Shown here: positions 44,750-52,990 of the stretch, one piece after another | Numbering within the stretch: position 1 is the stretch's first letter | How the letters are laid out: every line of letters begins with the position of its first letter | NCBI GenBank assembly: GCA_035620615.1 | Contig: DASPGM010000011.1 | Span: 1-64,000, forward strand | Length of the DNA: 64,000 nt | Direction: 5' to 3' | DNA from: CSP1-1 sp035620615 | GTDB taxonomy: Archaea; Thermoproteota; Nitrososphaeria; Nitrososphaerales; Nitrosopumilaceae | The notes under the pieces: generated by a model | What the model was told of the DNA's origin: nothing | Databases searched by the model: none | What the model saw: only the letters and a program-made list of their open reading frames with translations | Position numbers and translations under genes: made by a program

Positions 44750-46183
44750 CTACATTAATGATACATCATGTGGCTGACTTTCAGCAAAACCAGCCCCAGA
44801 CATTTTAATAAATTCTGCATTTTCCTGCATTTGTTTAATTGTATGAGCCCCACAGTAGCTCAATCCTGAGCGAACACCTCCAGTTAATTGTTTTAAGATA
44901 TCAGTAACGCTTCCTTTGTAGGGAACCATAGCCTCTACTCCCTCAGCCACATAATCATTAAGATCATCTTCAATAGAAACATGTCCAGTTTCTTTTGATT
45001 TACGACCTAATGACGCATAAAATGATGCCATACCACGATAAATTTTAAAGCGTTTCCCGTTTTTAGATATGAACGAACCTGGACTTTCATCGGTTCCTCC
45101 GAGTATACTTCCAACCATTACAGAAGATGCTCCAGCGGCTAAGGCCTTGGTAACATCTCCAGAATTTCTTATTCCTCCATCGGAAATAATTGGGATATCA
45201 TGTTTTAAACCAATTTTAGCACAATCCAAAACCGCTGTTAATTGAGGAACGCCAGATCCTGTAACAACACGCGTAATGCAAATTGACCCAGAACCAACAC
45301 CAACTTTAACTGCATCCACTCCAGCCTTGATTAATTCCTCTGTTCCTGCTGCAGTTGCTACATTTCCTGCAATTAATTCTGAATTAGGAAATGCTTTTTT
45401 TATGTGACGGATTGTGCTAACAGCATTTTCACTATGTCCATGAGCAATATCTACAACTATTACATCAGCGCCTGCATCCAGAAGAGATTCGGTTCTATCC
45501 ATAAAATCACCTTTTACACCTACTGCGGCACCAACAAGGGGTCTTCCTTTTTTGTCTTTTGATGCAATTGGATAATTTTCAATATTTGTAATATCTTTTG
45601 TTGTAATCAAACCCTTGATATGGTGTAATTCATCAACTAGCGGTAATTTTTCAATTCTATTTTTATGCAGAATTTCCTTTGCTTCGTCTAAACTGATTCC
45701 AGGTTTTGCTGTAACTACATCCTTAGTCATTACATCCATGACGAGCTGTGATGAACTAGATTCAAACATAACATCTCTTCTTGTAAGAATTCCAAGAAGT
45801 TTTGATTCAGAATCGGCGACTAAAAGACCAGAGACACCTTTTTCTTTCATATAACGGATTGCGTCCTGAATTGTTTGTTTGGGATTGATGAAATATGGAT
45901 TTTCAATCATAACACTTCCAGAACGCTTTACCTTAAGAACTTCATTTACTTCCTCTTCAATTGTAAGAAATCTGTGAATAATTCCTAATCCCCCTTCTCT
46001 TGCCATTGCAACTGCCATTCCTGATTCAGTTACTGTATCCATGTTGGCACTTACAAGAGGAATATTAAGAGAAATATTTCTAGAAAGTTTTGTCAGTAAG
46101 TTAGTTTGGGATCGACTAGTTATATCTGAAAATTTAGGAACAAGAAGAACGTCGTCAAAGGTTAATCCTTCTTTATACTCCAA
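44750..46183 (-). CDS. guaB: Inosine-5'-monophosphate dehydrogenase
   Basis: Oxidises IMP to XMP, the committed step to GMP. The TIM-barrel of this 477-residue enzyme is interrupted at about residues 90-205 by a CBS pair (DVMTKDVVTAKPGISLDEA). The catalytic Cys is in GVGSGSICITRVVTG; the IMP phosphate loop is SDGGIRNSGDVTKAL and the flap holds GYRGM-like KIYRGMASFYA. GMP synthase, the next enzyme, is encoded 2.3 kb away on the other strand. It lies 19 bases after the dihydropteroate synthase gene. Confidence 0.96.
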   Translation of the reverse strand: MEYKEGLTFDDVLLVPKFSDITSRSQTNLLTKLSRNISLNIPLVSANMDTVTESGMAVAMAREGGLGIIHRFLTIEEEVNEVLKVKRSGSVMIENPYFINPKQTIQDAIRYMKEKGVSGLLVADSESKLLGILTRRDVMFESSSSQLVMDVMTKDVVTAKPGISLDEAKEILHKNRIEKLPLVDELHHIKGLITTKDITNIENYPIASKDKKGRPLVGAAVGVKGDFMDRTESLLDAGADVIVVDIAHGHSENAVSTIRHIKKAFPNSELIAGNVATAAGTEELIKAGVDAVKVGVGSGSICITRVVTGSGVPQLTAVLDCAKIGLKHDIPIISDGGIRNSGDVTKALAAGASSVMVGSILGGTDESPGSFISKNGKRFKIYRGMASFYASLGRKSKETGHVSIEDDLNDYVAEGVEAMVPYKGSVTDILKQLTGGVRSGLSYCGAHTIKQMQENAEFIKMSGAGFAESQPHDVSLM

Positions 46184-46202
46184 AGAAACCTATACTCATG
46201 AT

Positions 46203-47084
46203 TTATGAAGTATTATAAGCCTTTCTTGATTTTTTTTGAGCTAATGATTGTACTACCGTAAGAGAGTCTTTTGTTTCTCGAACATTATGAGTACGAATAA
46301 TATCTGCACCATTTAATACAGCAAGTGCTTCTGCAACAATAGAACCAAATAGTCGATCTTCTGGATTTTCTTTTTTTAATAATTTTCCAATAAAAGATTT
46401 GTTGGATACTGAAACAAGTAATGGATGTCCAATTTTTATTGATTTTAAATTTTTGAGTACAAGTAAATCTCTTTCAAACCAAGGAAAATTAATTTTTGTA
46501 AAAAATTTTCCAGTTCCAGTTTTTCTAAAAAATCCAATTGCCGGATCAAATACAATGCTTTTTTTGGAAATGTTTGCAGATTTAGCTAATTCATAACTTT
46601 GTTTAAATAAAACTCTAATCTCGTTAAGATGATTACCAATTATTGTTTTTTTACTATAAGCAGATAATACCAATGAAGGTTGAAATTTTTTAATAACATT
46701 TATCATATTTTTGTCAAATTTTAGTCCAGAAATATCATTAAGGATCTCAACACCTTCTTTAAGGGCATCGTTAGCAACAACTGCCCTACAAGTATCAACA
46801 GAAATGGGGAGATTTGAGATCTTTTGAATAGTTTTTATTGCTTGAATGATTCTTCTTGATTCAACTTTTTCTGATACATATGTAGATAAATATGGAGCAG
46901 TTGACATGCCACCTACATCGATAAAGTCAGCGCCTTCAGCTTCCATTTGTTGAACTAAATCTCGTGTTGAAAGTTTCTTTGTAACAATTGTTTTTTTGTA
47001 AAAAGATTCAGGACTAGTATTAAGAATTCCCATTATACGTACAGGGTTTGTCCCTCCAACTGATACTTTTCCTAGTTTATACAT
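46203..47084 (-). CDS. Dihydropteroate synthase family protein
   Basis: TIM-barrel enzyme that joins a pterin pyrophosphate to p-aminobenzoate or a related arylamine. Key segments are RIMGILNTSPESF, EGADFIDVGGMSTAPY, ISVDTCRAVVANDAL, EILNDISGLKF, FDPAIGFFRKT and the final IIRTHNVRET. I start it at the ATG at 47084 (MYKLGKVSVGG); the ATG at 47108 would overlap the divergent gene. With MptE beside it, it probably serves folate- or methanopterin-like C1 carrier synthesis. The product cannot be told from sequence. Confidence 0.87.
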   Translation of the reverse strand: MYKLGKVSVGGTNPVRIMGILNTSPESFYKKTIVTKKLSTRDLVQQMEAEGADFIDVGGMSTAPYLSTYVSEKVESRRIIQAIKTIQKISNLPISVDTCRAVVANDALKEGVEILNDISGLKFDKNMINVIKKFQPSLVLSAYSKKTIIGNHLNEIRVLFKQSYELAKSANISKKSIVFDPAIGFFRKTGTGKFFTKINFPWFERDLLVLKNLKSIKIGHPLLVSVSNKSFIGKLLKKENPEDRLFGSIVAEALAVLNGADIIRTHNVRETKDSLTVVQSLAQKKSRKAYNTS

Positions 47085-47118
47085 ATGATTTATGATTAGG
47101 ATAACCAATTTGAGTCAT

Positions 47119-47859
47119 ATGGCTATTGTAGGTTGGGAAAAAAGATATTCTGAGATATTAAAGGAATTTGGGTTCATTAAAAAAAGTGATCTTAAGTCAG
47201 CAAAATTACTAAATTCCATCTTAAAAACTAAATTTCCTACCAATAAATTAAGAAAAAAAGTGCTTAAACAAAATGTATTTGTTATTGGGGCAGGGCCATC
47301 ACTTACATCCTGTATTCCAATATTGAAAAAATATAGCAATATTACAAAAATTGTTGCAGATGGAGCTGCAAAAGCATTAATTGAAAATGATATTCTTCCA
47401 GATATTTTAGTAACTGATCTTGATGGTGAAAAAGAATCATTAATAAAAATTGGGAAAGAAAAAACAATCATGGTTGTACATGCACATGGAGATAATTTAG
47501 ATAAATTAGAAATGGCCTCTCAATTCAAAAATTGCATTGGCACTACTGAGACAAAACAATTTGGGAAAATTCATAATTTTGGTGGATTTACAGATGGTGA
47601 TAGATGTGTTTTTCTTGGTAACCACTTTAAGGCAAAAAGAATTATTCTATTTGGAATGGATTTTGGTTATAAAATCGGCAAGTATTCAAAATCAAAAATT
47701 AAAAATAAGAATATAAAAATTAAAAAGCTTCGAAGAGGGAAAAAACTTCTGGAGTGGTTAGCAACAAAAAATTCTTCAGAACTATATACAACCTCGACAT
47801 CCATCAAGGGTTTTAAAAAAATAACCTTTAACGAGCTAGAAAGTCTTCTAGCTAATTAG
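47119..47859 (+). CDS. mptE: 6-hydroxymethyl-7,8-dihydropterin pyrophosphokinase MptE
   Basis: Archaeal, DUF115-family enzyme that pyrophosphorylates hydroxymethyldihydropterin, the substrate for dihydropteroate synthase; it is unrelated to bacterial FolK. Motifs are FVIGAGPSL, IVADGAAKALIENDILPDI, VTDLDGEKE, HAHGDN, FGGFTDGDRC and FGMDFG. The ATG at 47119 (MAIVGWEKRY) matches the usual N-terminus better than one at 47092, and keeps it clear of the divergent DHPS gene. The two genes share a 34-base promoter gap and act in consecutive steps. Confidence 0.9.
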   Translation: MAIVGWEKRYSEILKEFGFIKKSDLKSAKLLNSILKTKFPTNKLRKKVLKQNVFVIGAGPSLTSCIPILKKYSNITKIVADGAAKALIENDILPDILVTDLDGEKESLIKIGKEKTIMVVHAHGDNLDKLEMASQFKNCIGTTETKQFGKIHNFGGFTDGDRCVFLGNHFKAKRIILFGMDFGYKIGKYSKSKIKNKNIKIKKLRRGKKLLEWLATKNSSELYTTSTSIKGFKKITFNELESLLAN

Positions 47860-47894
47860 AATGCGTTTTAATACGGTGTCAATTTAATAAAATT

Positions 47895-48437
47895 ATGGAA
47901 TTTTCAGAAGAACAAATACGAAATGTATTAGAGTTAAAAGAACGAATTTCCCAACAGATCGAAAAGTATAAAGAAGAAATTGAGGGGCTTGAAAAAAATT
48001 TATCGGTTTTAGATGTAATACTAAAGCAATCTAGTTTTACCAAGGCATCATTACTTGAGGACTCTTCATCATCAAGAAAATCTCAATCTCCCATTCCATT
48101 AACAAAAACATCGGATGGTTCAATCATTGCAAATGCATATGTTACTCCAGAACAGGTTTCAATTATTTTAGAAGAAAATATAGGTTTACAAGCAGAAACA
48201 CCTCCGTTCAAATCATTTTTTGTTGAAAGAATAATTGGTGAGATGAAAAGGAAAGACAATACAGAAGCAGAAAATGGGAAAATCCAAAGAGAATCAGTCA
48301 TAGACTGTATTATTAATAAAAATGGCAGTCAAATTAGAGAAATTATCATAAAAAATTATCGCCAGAAAGAACGAATCAATGAGATTATCAACACAGCTGC
48401 TTGGTCTCTATCTAAAATGATTGATAATTCGAGTTAG
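47895..48437 (+). CDS. Coiled-coil hypothetical protein
   Basis: A soluble 180-residue protein. Residues 1-45 form a heptad-rich coiled coil (ELKERISQQIEKYKEEIEGL), then a Ser-rich linker, then a compact domain (VTPEQVSIILEENIGLQAET, FFVERIIGEMKRKD, and a final helix pair). This build resembles conserved thaumarchaeal proteins of unknown role. It sits between mptE and guaA on the same strand, with guaA's ribosome-binding site overlapping its stop codon. Confidence 0.72.
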   Translation: MEFSEEQIRNVLELKERISQQIEKYKEEIEGLEKNLSVLDVILKQSSFTKASLLEDSSSSRKSQSPIPLTKTSDGSIIANAYVTPEQVSIILEENIGLQAETPPFKSFFVERIIGEMKRKDNTEAENGKIQRESVIDCIINKNGSQIREIIIKNYRQKERINEIINTAAWSLSKMIDNSS

Positions 48438-48441
48438 GAGG
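48436..48441 (+). promoter_or_regulatory. Shine-Dalgarno site of guaA
   Basis: AGGAGG, four bases before the ATG at 48446 and overlapping the TAG stop of the upstream gene. It is one of the few strong ribosome-binding sites in the window and shows that guaA is translated from a polycistronic message. Confidence 0.8.
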
Positions 48442-48445
48442 ATTT

Positions 48446-49969
48446 ATGGAAAAAATCATTGTACTAGATTTTGGATCGCAGTACAGCCACTTGATTTGTA
48501 GAAGAATTCGAGAATTTTCAGTGTTAGCTGAACTAGTACCTTACAATATTTCTTTTGATGAACTAAAAAAAATGGAACCTAAAGGGATTATTTTTTCTGG
48601 TGGTCCATCAAGTGTCTATCTTTCTGATGCACCAATGCCTGCAAAGGAAATTTTTGAAATGAAGTTACCAATTTTAGGAATTTGTTATGGCCATCAGTTA
48701 ATTGTAAATAATTATGGAGGAAAAGTAAAACGAGCTAACAAGGAATATGGGTCCTCACTTCTAACAATTGATAATGATTCTGATTTACTAAATGGTATAG
48801 GAGGACCAATTAGAGCATGGATGAGTCATGGGGATGAAGCAGAACAAATTCCAACAAGTTTTAAAACAATAGGACATACTGAAACAGTAGATGCAGCAGC
48901 TATTGCTGATCAAAAAAATTCAATATATGGAATTCAATTCCATCCAGAAGTAGTACATACAGAACAAGGAACCACAATTCTAAAGAATTTTGTATTAAAA
49001 ATTTGTGGTGTAAAACAAGAGTGGACAATGAAAGCTTTTATTGAAAATACAGTAAAAGAAATTTCTAAAATAGATGGCAATGTTTTATGTGGTGTTAGTG
49101 GTGGAATTGATTCTACAGTAGCTGCTTTACTAATTCAGAAGGCAATTGGAGATAGACTAAAATGTATTTTTGTGGATAATGGTCTTTTGAGATTAAATGA
49201 GGAAAAAGAAATAGAAGAGATGTTCAGAAAAAATTTTGCTGTTAATTTTAATTCTGTGAATGCCAAACAACAGTTTTTATCAAAACTAAAGGGAGTTACA
49301 GACCCAGAACAAAAAAGAAAGATAATTGGAGAAGAATTTATTAGAATCTTTTCAGATTTTGAACAAAAAAATGGACCATTCAAATGGTTGGCTCAAGGTA
49401 CTCTATATCCAGATGTTATTGAAAGCGGAGTTTCAAAAGGTCCAGCATCAATAATAAAATCACATCATAATGTTGGGGGTTTACCAAAATGGCTTAATCT
49501 AGAGATACTGGAGCCTTTACGTGAATTATACAAAGACGAAGTCAGAAAAGTTGCAGAGATTCTTGGTGTTCCAAAAAAATTATTGATGCGTCATCCATTT
49601 CCAGGGCCTGGTCTTGCAGTAAGAATAATTGGGGAAGTTACAGATGAAAAATTAGAAATTTCTAAAATTGCTAGTAAAATTGTTGAAGAAGAACTGGTTG
49701 AAGCAAAACTTTACGATAAGGTTTGGCAAGCATATGCAGCTGTTGGGGATGATAGGGCTGTTGGAATTGTTGGGGATGAGAGAAAATATGGGAATATTGT
49801 AATGATAAGAGTTGTCGATTCAATTGATGCTATGACTGCAGATTGGACTAGATTACCACATGGATTACTAGAAAAAATCAGCAATAGGATTACCAATGAA
49901 ATTGAAAATGTTACTTGGGTGACATATGCGATATCTAGTAAGCCACCTGCAACTATTGAACCACAGTAA
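48446..49969 (+). CDS. guaA: GMP synthase (glutamine-hydrolysing), fused form
   Basis: Converts XMP to GMP with glutamine. The 507 residues hold a class I amidotransferase domain (nucleophile in ILGICYGHQLI; IQFHPEVVHT completes the triad), an ATP-pyrophosphatase domain with P-loop GVSGGIDSTVAA, and the C-terminal dimerisation domain (RHPFPGPGLAVRIIGEVT). Many archaea encode the two parts separately; this one is fused as in bacteria. Confidence 0.96.
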   Translation: MEKIIVLDFGSQYSHLICRRIREFSVLAELVPYNISFDELKKMEPKGIIFSGGPSSVYLSDAPMPAKEIFEMKLPILGICYGHQLIVNNYGGKVKRANKEYGSSLLTIDNDSDLLNGIGGPIRAWMSHGDEAEQIPTSFKTIGHTETVDAAAIADQKNSIYGIQFHPEVVHTEQGTTILKNFVLKICGVKQEWTMKAFIENTVKEISKIDGNVLCGVSGGIDSTVAALLIQKAIGDRLKCIFVDNGLLRLNEEKEIEEMFRKNFAVNFNSVNAKQQFLSKLKGVTDPEQKRKIIGEEFIRIFSDFEQKNGPFKWLAQGTLYPDVIESGVSKGPASIIKSHHNVGGLPKWLNLEILEPLRELYKDEVRKVAEILGVPKKLLMRHPFPGPGLAVRIIGEVTDEKLEISKIASKIVEEELVEAKLYDKVWQAYAAVGDDRAVGIVGDERKYGNIVMIRVVDSIDAMTADWTRLPHGLLEKISNRITNEIENVTWVTYAISSKPPATIEPQ

Positions 49970-49997
49970 ATTAAAAAATCACGCTTTAAAAGTTAGA

Positions 49998-50186
49998 TCA
50001 GTTTTTTGTTGTCAGGTAAAAACTTGTTACAGATTTTTGTATTAAGGCCTCAATTTTTAGTAGATTTGGTAGATAGTTCTTATCAAATCTAGCTTCAACT
50101 CTAGAAAAATACATTAGATCAATATTCTGTTCAAACATTCTATCTTGGATATTTCTTAATTTGCTTTTATTGACATTGAACAACAT
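49998..50186 (-). CDS. 62-residue hypothetical protein
   Basis: A short, basic, helix-rich frame beginning MLFNVNKSKLRNIQDRMFEQ and containing no Cys or membrane segment. It is tail to tail with guaA, 28 bases away. A possible TATA-like TTTAATTTAAAA lies some 35 bases upstream. No function or family is recognised, and it could be a chance frame; the codon pattern is acceptable but not decisive. Confidence 0.45.
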   Translation of the reverse strand: MLFNVNKSKLRNIQDRMFEQNIDLMYFSRVEARFDKNYLPNLLKIEALIQKSVTSFYLTTKN

Positions 50187-50283
50187 TTTTCACTAATACA
50201 TCCAAAATCTATTGAGGTTTTAAATTAAATTTTGTATCAAAAGAACAAACAAGACATTTAACATTTTATTTAATCTAAATGTA

Positions 50284-50382
50284 TTATTTTTTAAAAACGA
50301 TCCATAATCTTGTACCAATAAAGACTGCTACTGCAGCAATAATTAATCCAATTGTGATGAATTGGTTTAGGAAATCTGTCAT
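50284..50382 (-). CDS. 32-residue single-helix membrane peptide coupled to ROK kinase
   Basis: ATG at 50382-50380 overlaps the TGA stop of the ROK gene (ATGA), and the frame runs 32 codons to a stop at 50284. The product has a short polar start (MTDFLNQF), one hydrophobic helix (ITIGLIIAAVAVFIG) and a basic end (TRLWIVFKK). The four-base overlap and helix-plus-positive-tail layout strongly suggest a real translated peptide. Its role is unknown; it might anchor or regulate a membrane complex. Confidence 0.65.
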   Translation of the reverse strand: MTDFLNQFITIGLIIAAVAVFIGTRLWIVFKK

Positions 50383-51248
50383 AATAAACTGGCTCCAAAA
50401 ACTCCTGCTGAATCTCCAAGTTGATTTTTTAGAATTGGAGTCTCTACCAAATCACTAAAGACATTGTTGTATACTGCATCTCTACCTTCATCGTATAGAA
50501 ATGAAATGTTAGAAAGTCCTCCACCTAACACTATTACATCTGGATCTAAAATATCTACGACATTGGATAATCCAATTCCAAAATTATCCAGAAATTCCTT
50601 TTTCCATTGGTTCCATTTTTCATGATTAGCGTTGTTAATAATAGATGATAGTGATTCATTTTTTCCAGTAAGTTCAGTCCATCTTTTTTCTAGTGCAGGG
50701 CCACTGATGTAAGTTTCAACACATCCTAGTTTACCACAATAACACTTGTTTCCATCAATTCGAAGTGTGTGGTGACCCCATTCACCAGCTATAAGTGTTC
50801 TCCCTCTATGAATTTTACCGTTAATTATTATTCCTCCCCCAATTCCAGTTCCCATAATTACACCAAAGACAATATTATGATTTTTAGCTACACCAAATGT
50901 AGCCTCTGCTAATGCAAAACAATTTGCATCATTTTCAATAGAGATTTCTTGATCTAACGCTTTTGTTAAATCTTCTTTGAGGGGCATTCCTATAAGACAT
51001 TGTGTATTACTATTTTTTATTAATCCAGATTTTTTAGAGATTGCACCAGGGGCACAAACTCCAATTGTTACATTATCATTTGATTTTATTTTTAGTTCAT
51101 CAATTAAACAAACAATAGAATTAATGATTGATTTGTATCCTTTTTCTTGTTGTGTTGGAATACGAGTTCGTTGAATAACATTATAATGATCATCTAATAA
51201 GATACCCTCAATTTTTGTGCCACCAAGATCAATTCCTATTTTGTTCAC
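50379..51248 (-). CDS. ROK-family sugar kinase
   Basis: A 289-residue ATP-dependent hexose kinase. It begins with the phosphate motif IGIDLGGTKIEG, and contains ENDANCFALAEA (catalytic Asp), VIMGTGIGGGIIING, the His of AGEWGHHTL, and the ROK zinc site CYCGKLGC. These fit archaeal glucokinases or N-acetylhexosamine kinases; the sugar is not determined. It is the first gene of a unit with the 32-residue membrane peptide. Confidence 0.92.
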   Translation of the reverse strand: MNKIGIDLGGTKIEGILLDDHYNVIQRTRIPTQQEKGYKSIINSIVCLIDELKIKSNDNVTIGVCAPGAISKKSGLIKNSNTQCLIGMPLKEDLTKALDQEISIENDANCFALAEATFGVAKNHNIVFGVIMGTGIGGGIIINGKIHRGRTLIAGEWGHHTLRIDGNKCYCGKLGCVETYISGPALEKRWTELTGKNESLSSIINNANHEKWNQWKKEFLDNFGIGLSNVVDILDPDVIVLGGGLSNISFLYDEGRDAVYNNVFSDLVETPILKNQLGDSAGVFGASLL

Positions 51249-51321
51249 AATTCTTAATCACAATTGTATGTTTTGAAGTTTTCAGTTATGAATGAAGATA
51301 AAAAAAAATTCTGATAAAGAA

Positions 51322-52947
51322 TTACATTGATGGTGGTCCACCGCCACCATGAGAACCACCGCTTGAAATTGCAATCACATCATCAATTCTTAAAATCATG
51401 CATGCAGTTTCAGTGGCAGATTTGATTATCTGTTCCTTTACAACAACTGGCTCAACAATGTCCTGAGAATACATGTCTGCAATCTTACCTTTTCGTGCAT
51501 CTATTCCTGTCCATTTTTGGCCTTGCGACTGCTTGGCTCTAAGATTAGTCATAGTTTCTATTGGATCCATTCCAGCGTTTTCTGCAATAGTTAAGGGAAT
51601 AACTTCAAGAGCTTCTGCATATTTTTTAATTGCCAGTTGTTCTCGTCCATCAAAACTATCTGCCCATTCTTTGAGTCTTGATGCAAGAAATGCTTCTGGA
51701 GCACCGCCACCTCCAACTATAGATGGTTTTTCTATTACGTCTTTTACTACCATAAGTGCATCATGAATTGAACGATCCACTTCATCAACCACTCTTTGAG
51801 AACCACCACGTATCAAAAGAGTAACTGATTGTGGATTTTTACAACCTTCAACAAATACCCATTTATCCGATTCTACTTTTTTCTGATGTACTAATTCGGC
51901 AGAACCTAAATCTTTTTCAGTTAAATCATCAATATTAGTTGAAACTCTACCACCAGTAGCCTTTGCAAGTTTTGTCATATCACTTTCCTTAACTCGTCTT
52001 ACTGCTAGAATTCCATGCTTTGCAAGATAATGTTGGGCAATATCATCAATACCTTTTTGACATATGAGTACATTTGCCCCTGAATTATGAATTTTTTCAA
52101 CCATTGTTTTTAGCATTCTGTTTTCTTCCTCTAAGAACATCTGCATTTGGGTAGGATCACTTATTCTAATTTCAGCACTCATTTCGGTTTTTTCAATTTC
52201 TAGAGCAGTATTAATTAAAGCAATTTTTGGTCTTTCAATTTTGGTTGGCATGCCACTATGAACGATCTCTTTGTCAAGTACGATTCCCTTTATCAGTGCA
52301 GTATCGAGGATTGATGCCCCAGATTTTTTCTCTACTTTGATATTGTCAAGATCAACAGAATATTTTTCGGCTTTTTTAATTGCAACTTTTAAAATTGCAT
52401 CCACAACTATTTTAGATAGAGTATCACTATCCTCTGAGATTAATTTTGATTGCATGCTTGTCTTTGCAATTTTTAATAAAGAAACTCGATCATCAGGTGG
52501 AATAGCTTTGGCAATATCAGTGAGTAATTCTAAGGCTTTTTCAGCAGCAGCCTGATATCCTTCTACTATTACAGAAGAATGAACGTCCTTGCTTAATAGC
52601 TGTTCAGCCCTTTCAAGTAAAGCTCCTGCAAAGACAACTGAAGAGGTTGTACCATCTCCAACCTCATTATCTATAGTCTTTGAAATCTCAACAATCATTT
52701 TTGCTGCGGGGTGCTGGACATCAATTTCTTTAAGAATTGTTGCTCCATCATTTGTAATTGTAACATCCCCAATGGGATCAACTAGCATCTTATCAAGACC
52801 TCTGGGTCCAAGACTAGTTTTAACCAAATCTGCGACTAGTTTTGCAGCAGCAATATTGTTCTTTTGAGCGTCCTTACCTTTCTGTTGGAGAGCGCTTTCT
52901 TTAAGCACTAGAACTGGTCCTTGAGGGGTTTGTTGAATTGATGCCAT
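51322..52947 (-). CDS. Thermosome subunit (group II chaperonin)
   Basis: A 541-residue subunit of the double-ring ATP-driven folding chamber. Motifs are VKTSLGPRGLDKMLVD, ITNDGATILKEI, GDGTTSSVVFAGALLE (nucleotide site), and GGGAPEAFLASRL. The tail is Gly-rich (SGGSHGGGGPPSM), like other archaeal subunits. A leaderless promoter is likely: CTTAAAAAAGG lies roughly 25-35 bases before the ATG. Confidence 0.97.
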   Translation of the reverse strand: MASIQQTPQGPVLVLKESALQQKGKDAQKNNIAAAKLVADLVKTSLGPRGLDKMLVDPIGDVTITNDGATILKEIDVQHPAAKMIVEISKTIDNEVGDGTTSSVVFAGALLERAEQLLSKDVHSSVIVEGYQAAAEKALELLTDIAKAIPPDDRVSLLKIAKTSMQSKLISEDSDTLSKIVVDAILKVAIKKAEKYSVDLDNIKVEKKSGASILDTALIKGIVLDKEIVHSGMPTKIERPKIALINTALEIEKTEMSAEIRISDPTQMQMFLEEENRMLKTMVEKIHNSGANVLICQKGIDDIAQHYLAKHGILAVRRVKESDMTKLAKATGGRVSTNIDDLTEKDLGSAELVHQKKVESDKWVFVEGCKNPQSVTLLIRGGSQRVVDEVDRSIHDALMVVKDVIEKPSIVGGGGAPEAFLASRLKEWADSFDGREQLAIKKYAEALEVIPLTIAENAGMDPIETMTNLRAKQSQGQKWTGIDARKGKIADMYSQDIVEPVVVKEQIIKSATETACMILRIDDVIAISSGGSHGGGGPPSM

Positions 52948-52990
52948 ATAATTCGTTTCAAATGAATGTAATACCCTTTTTTAAGATTAC

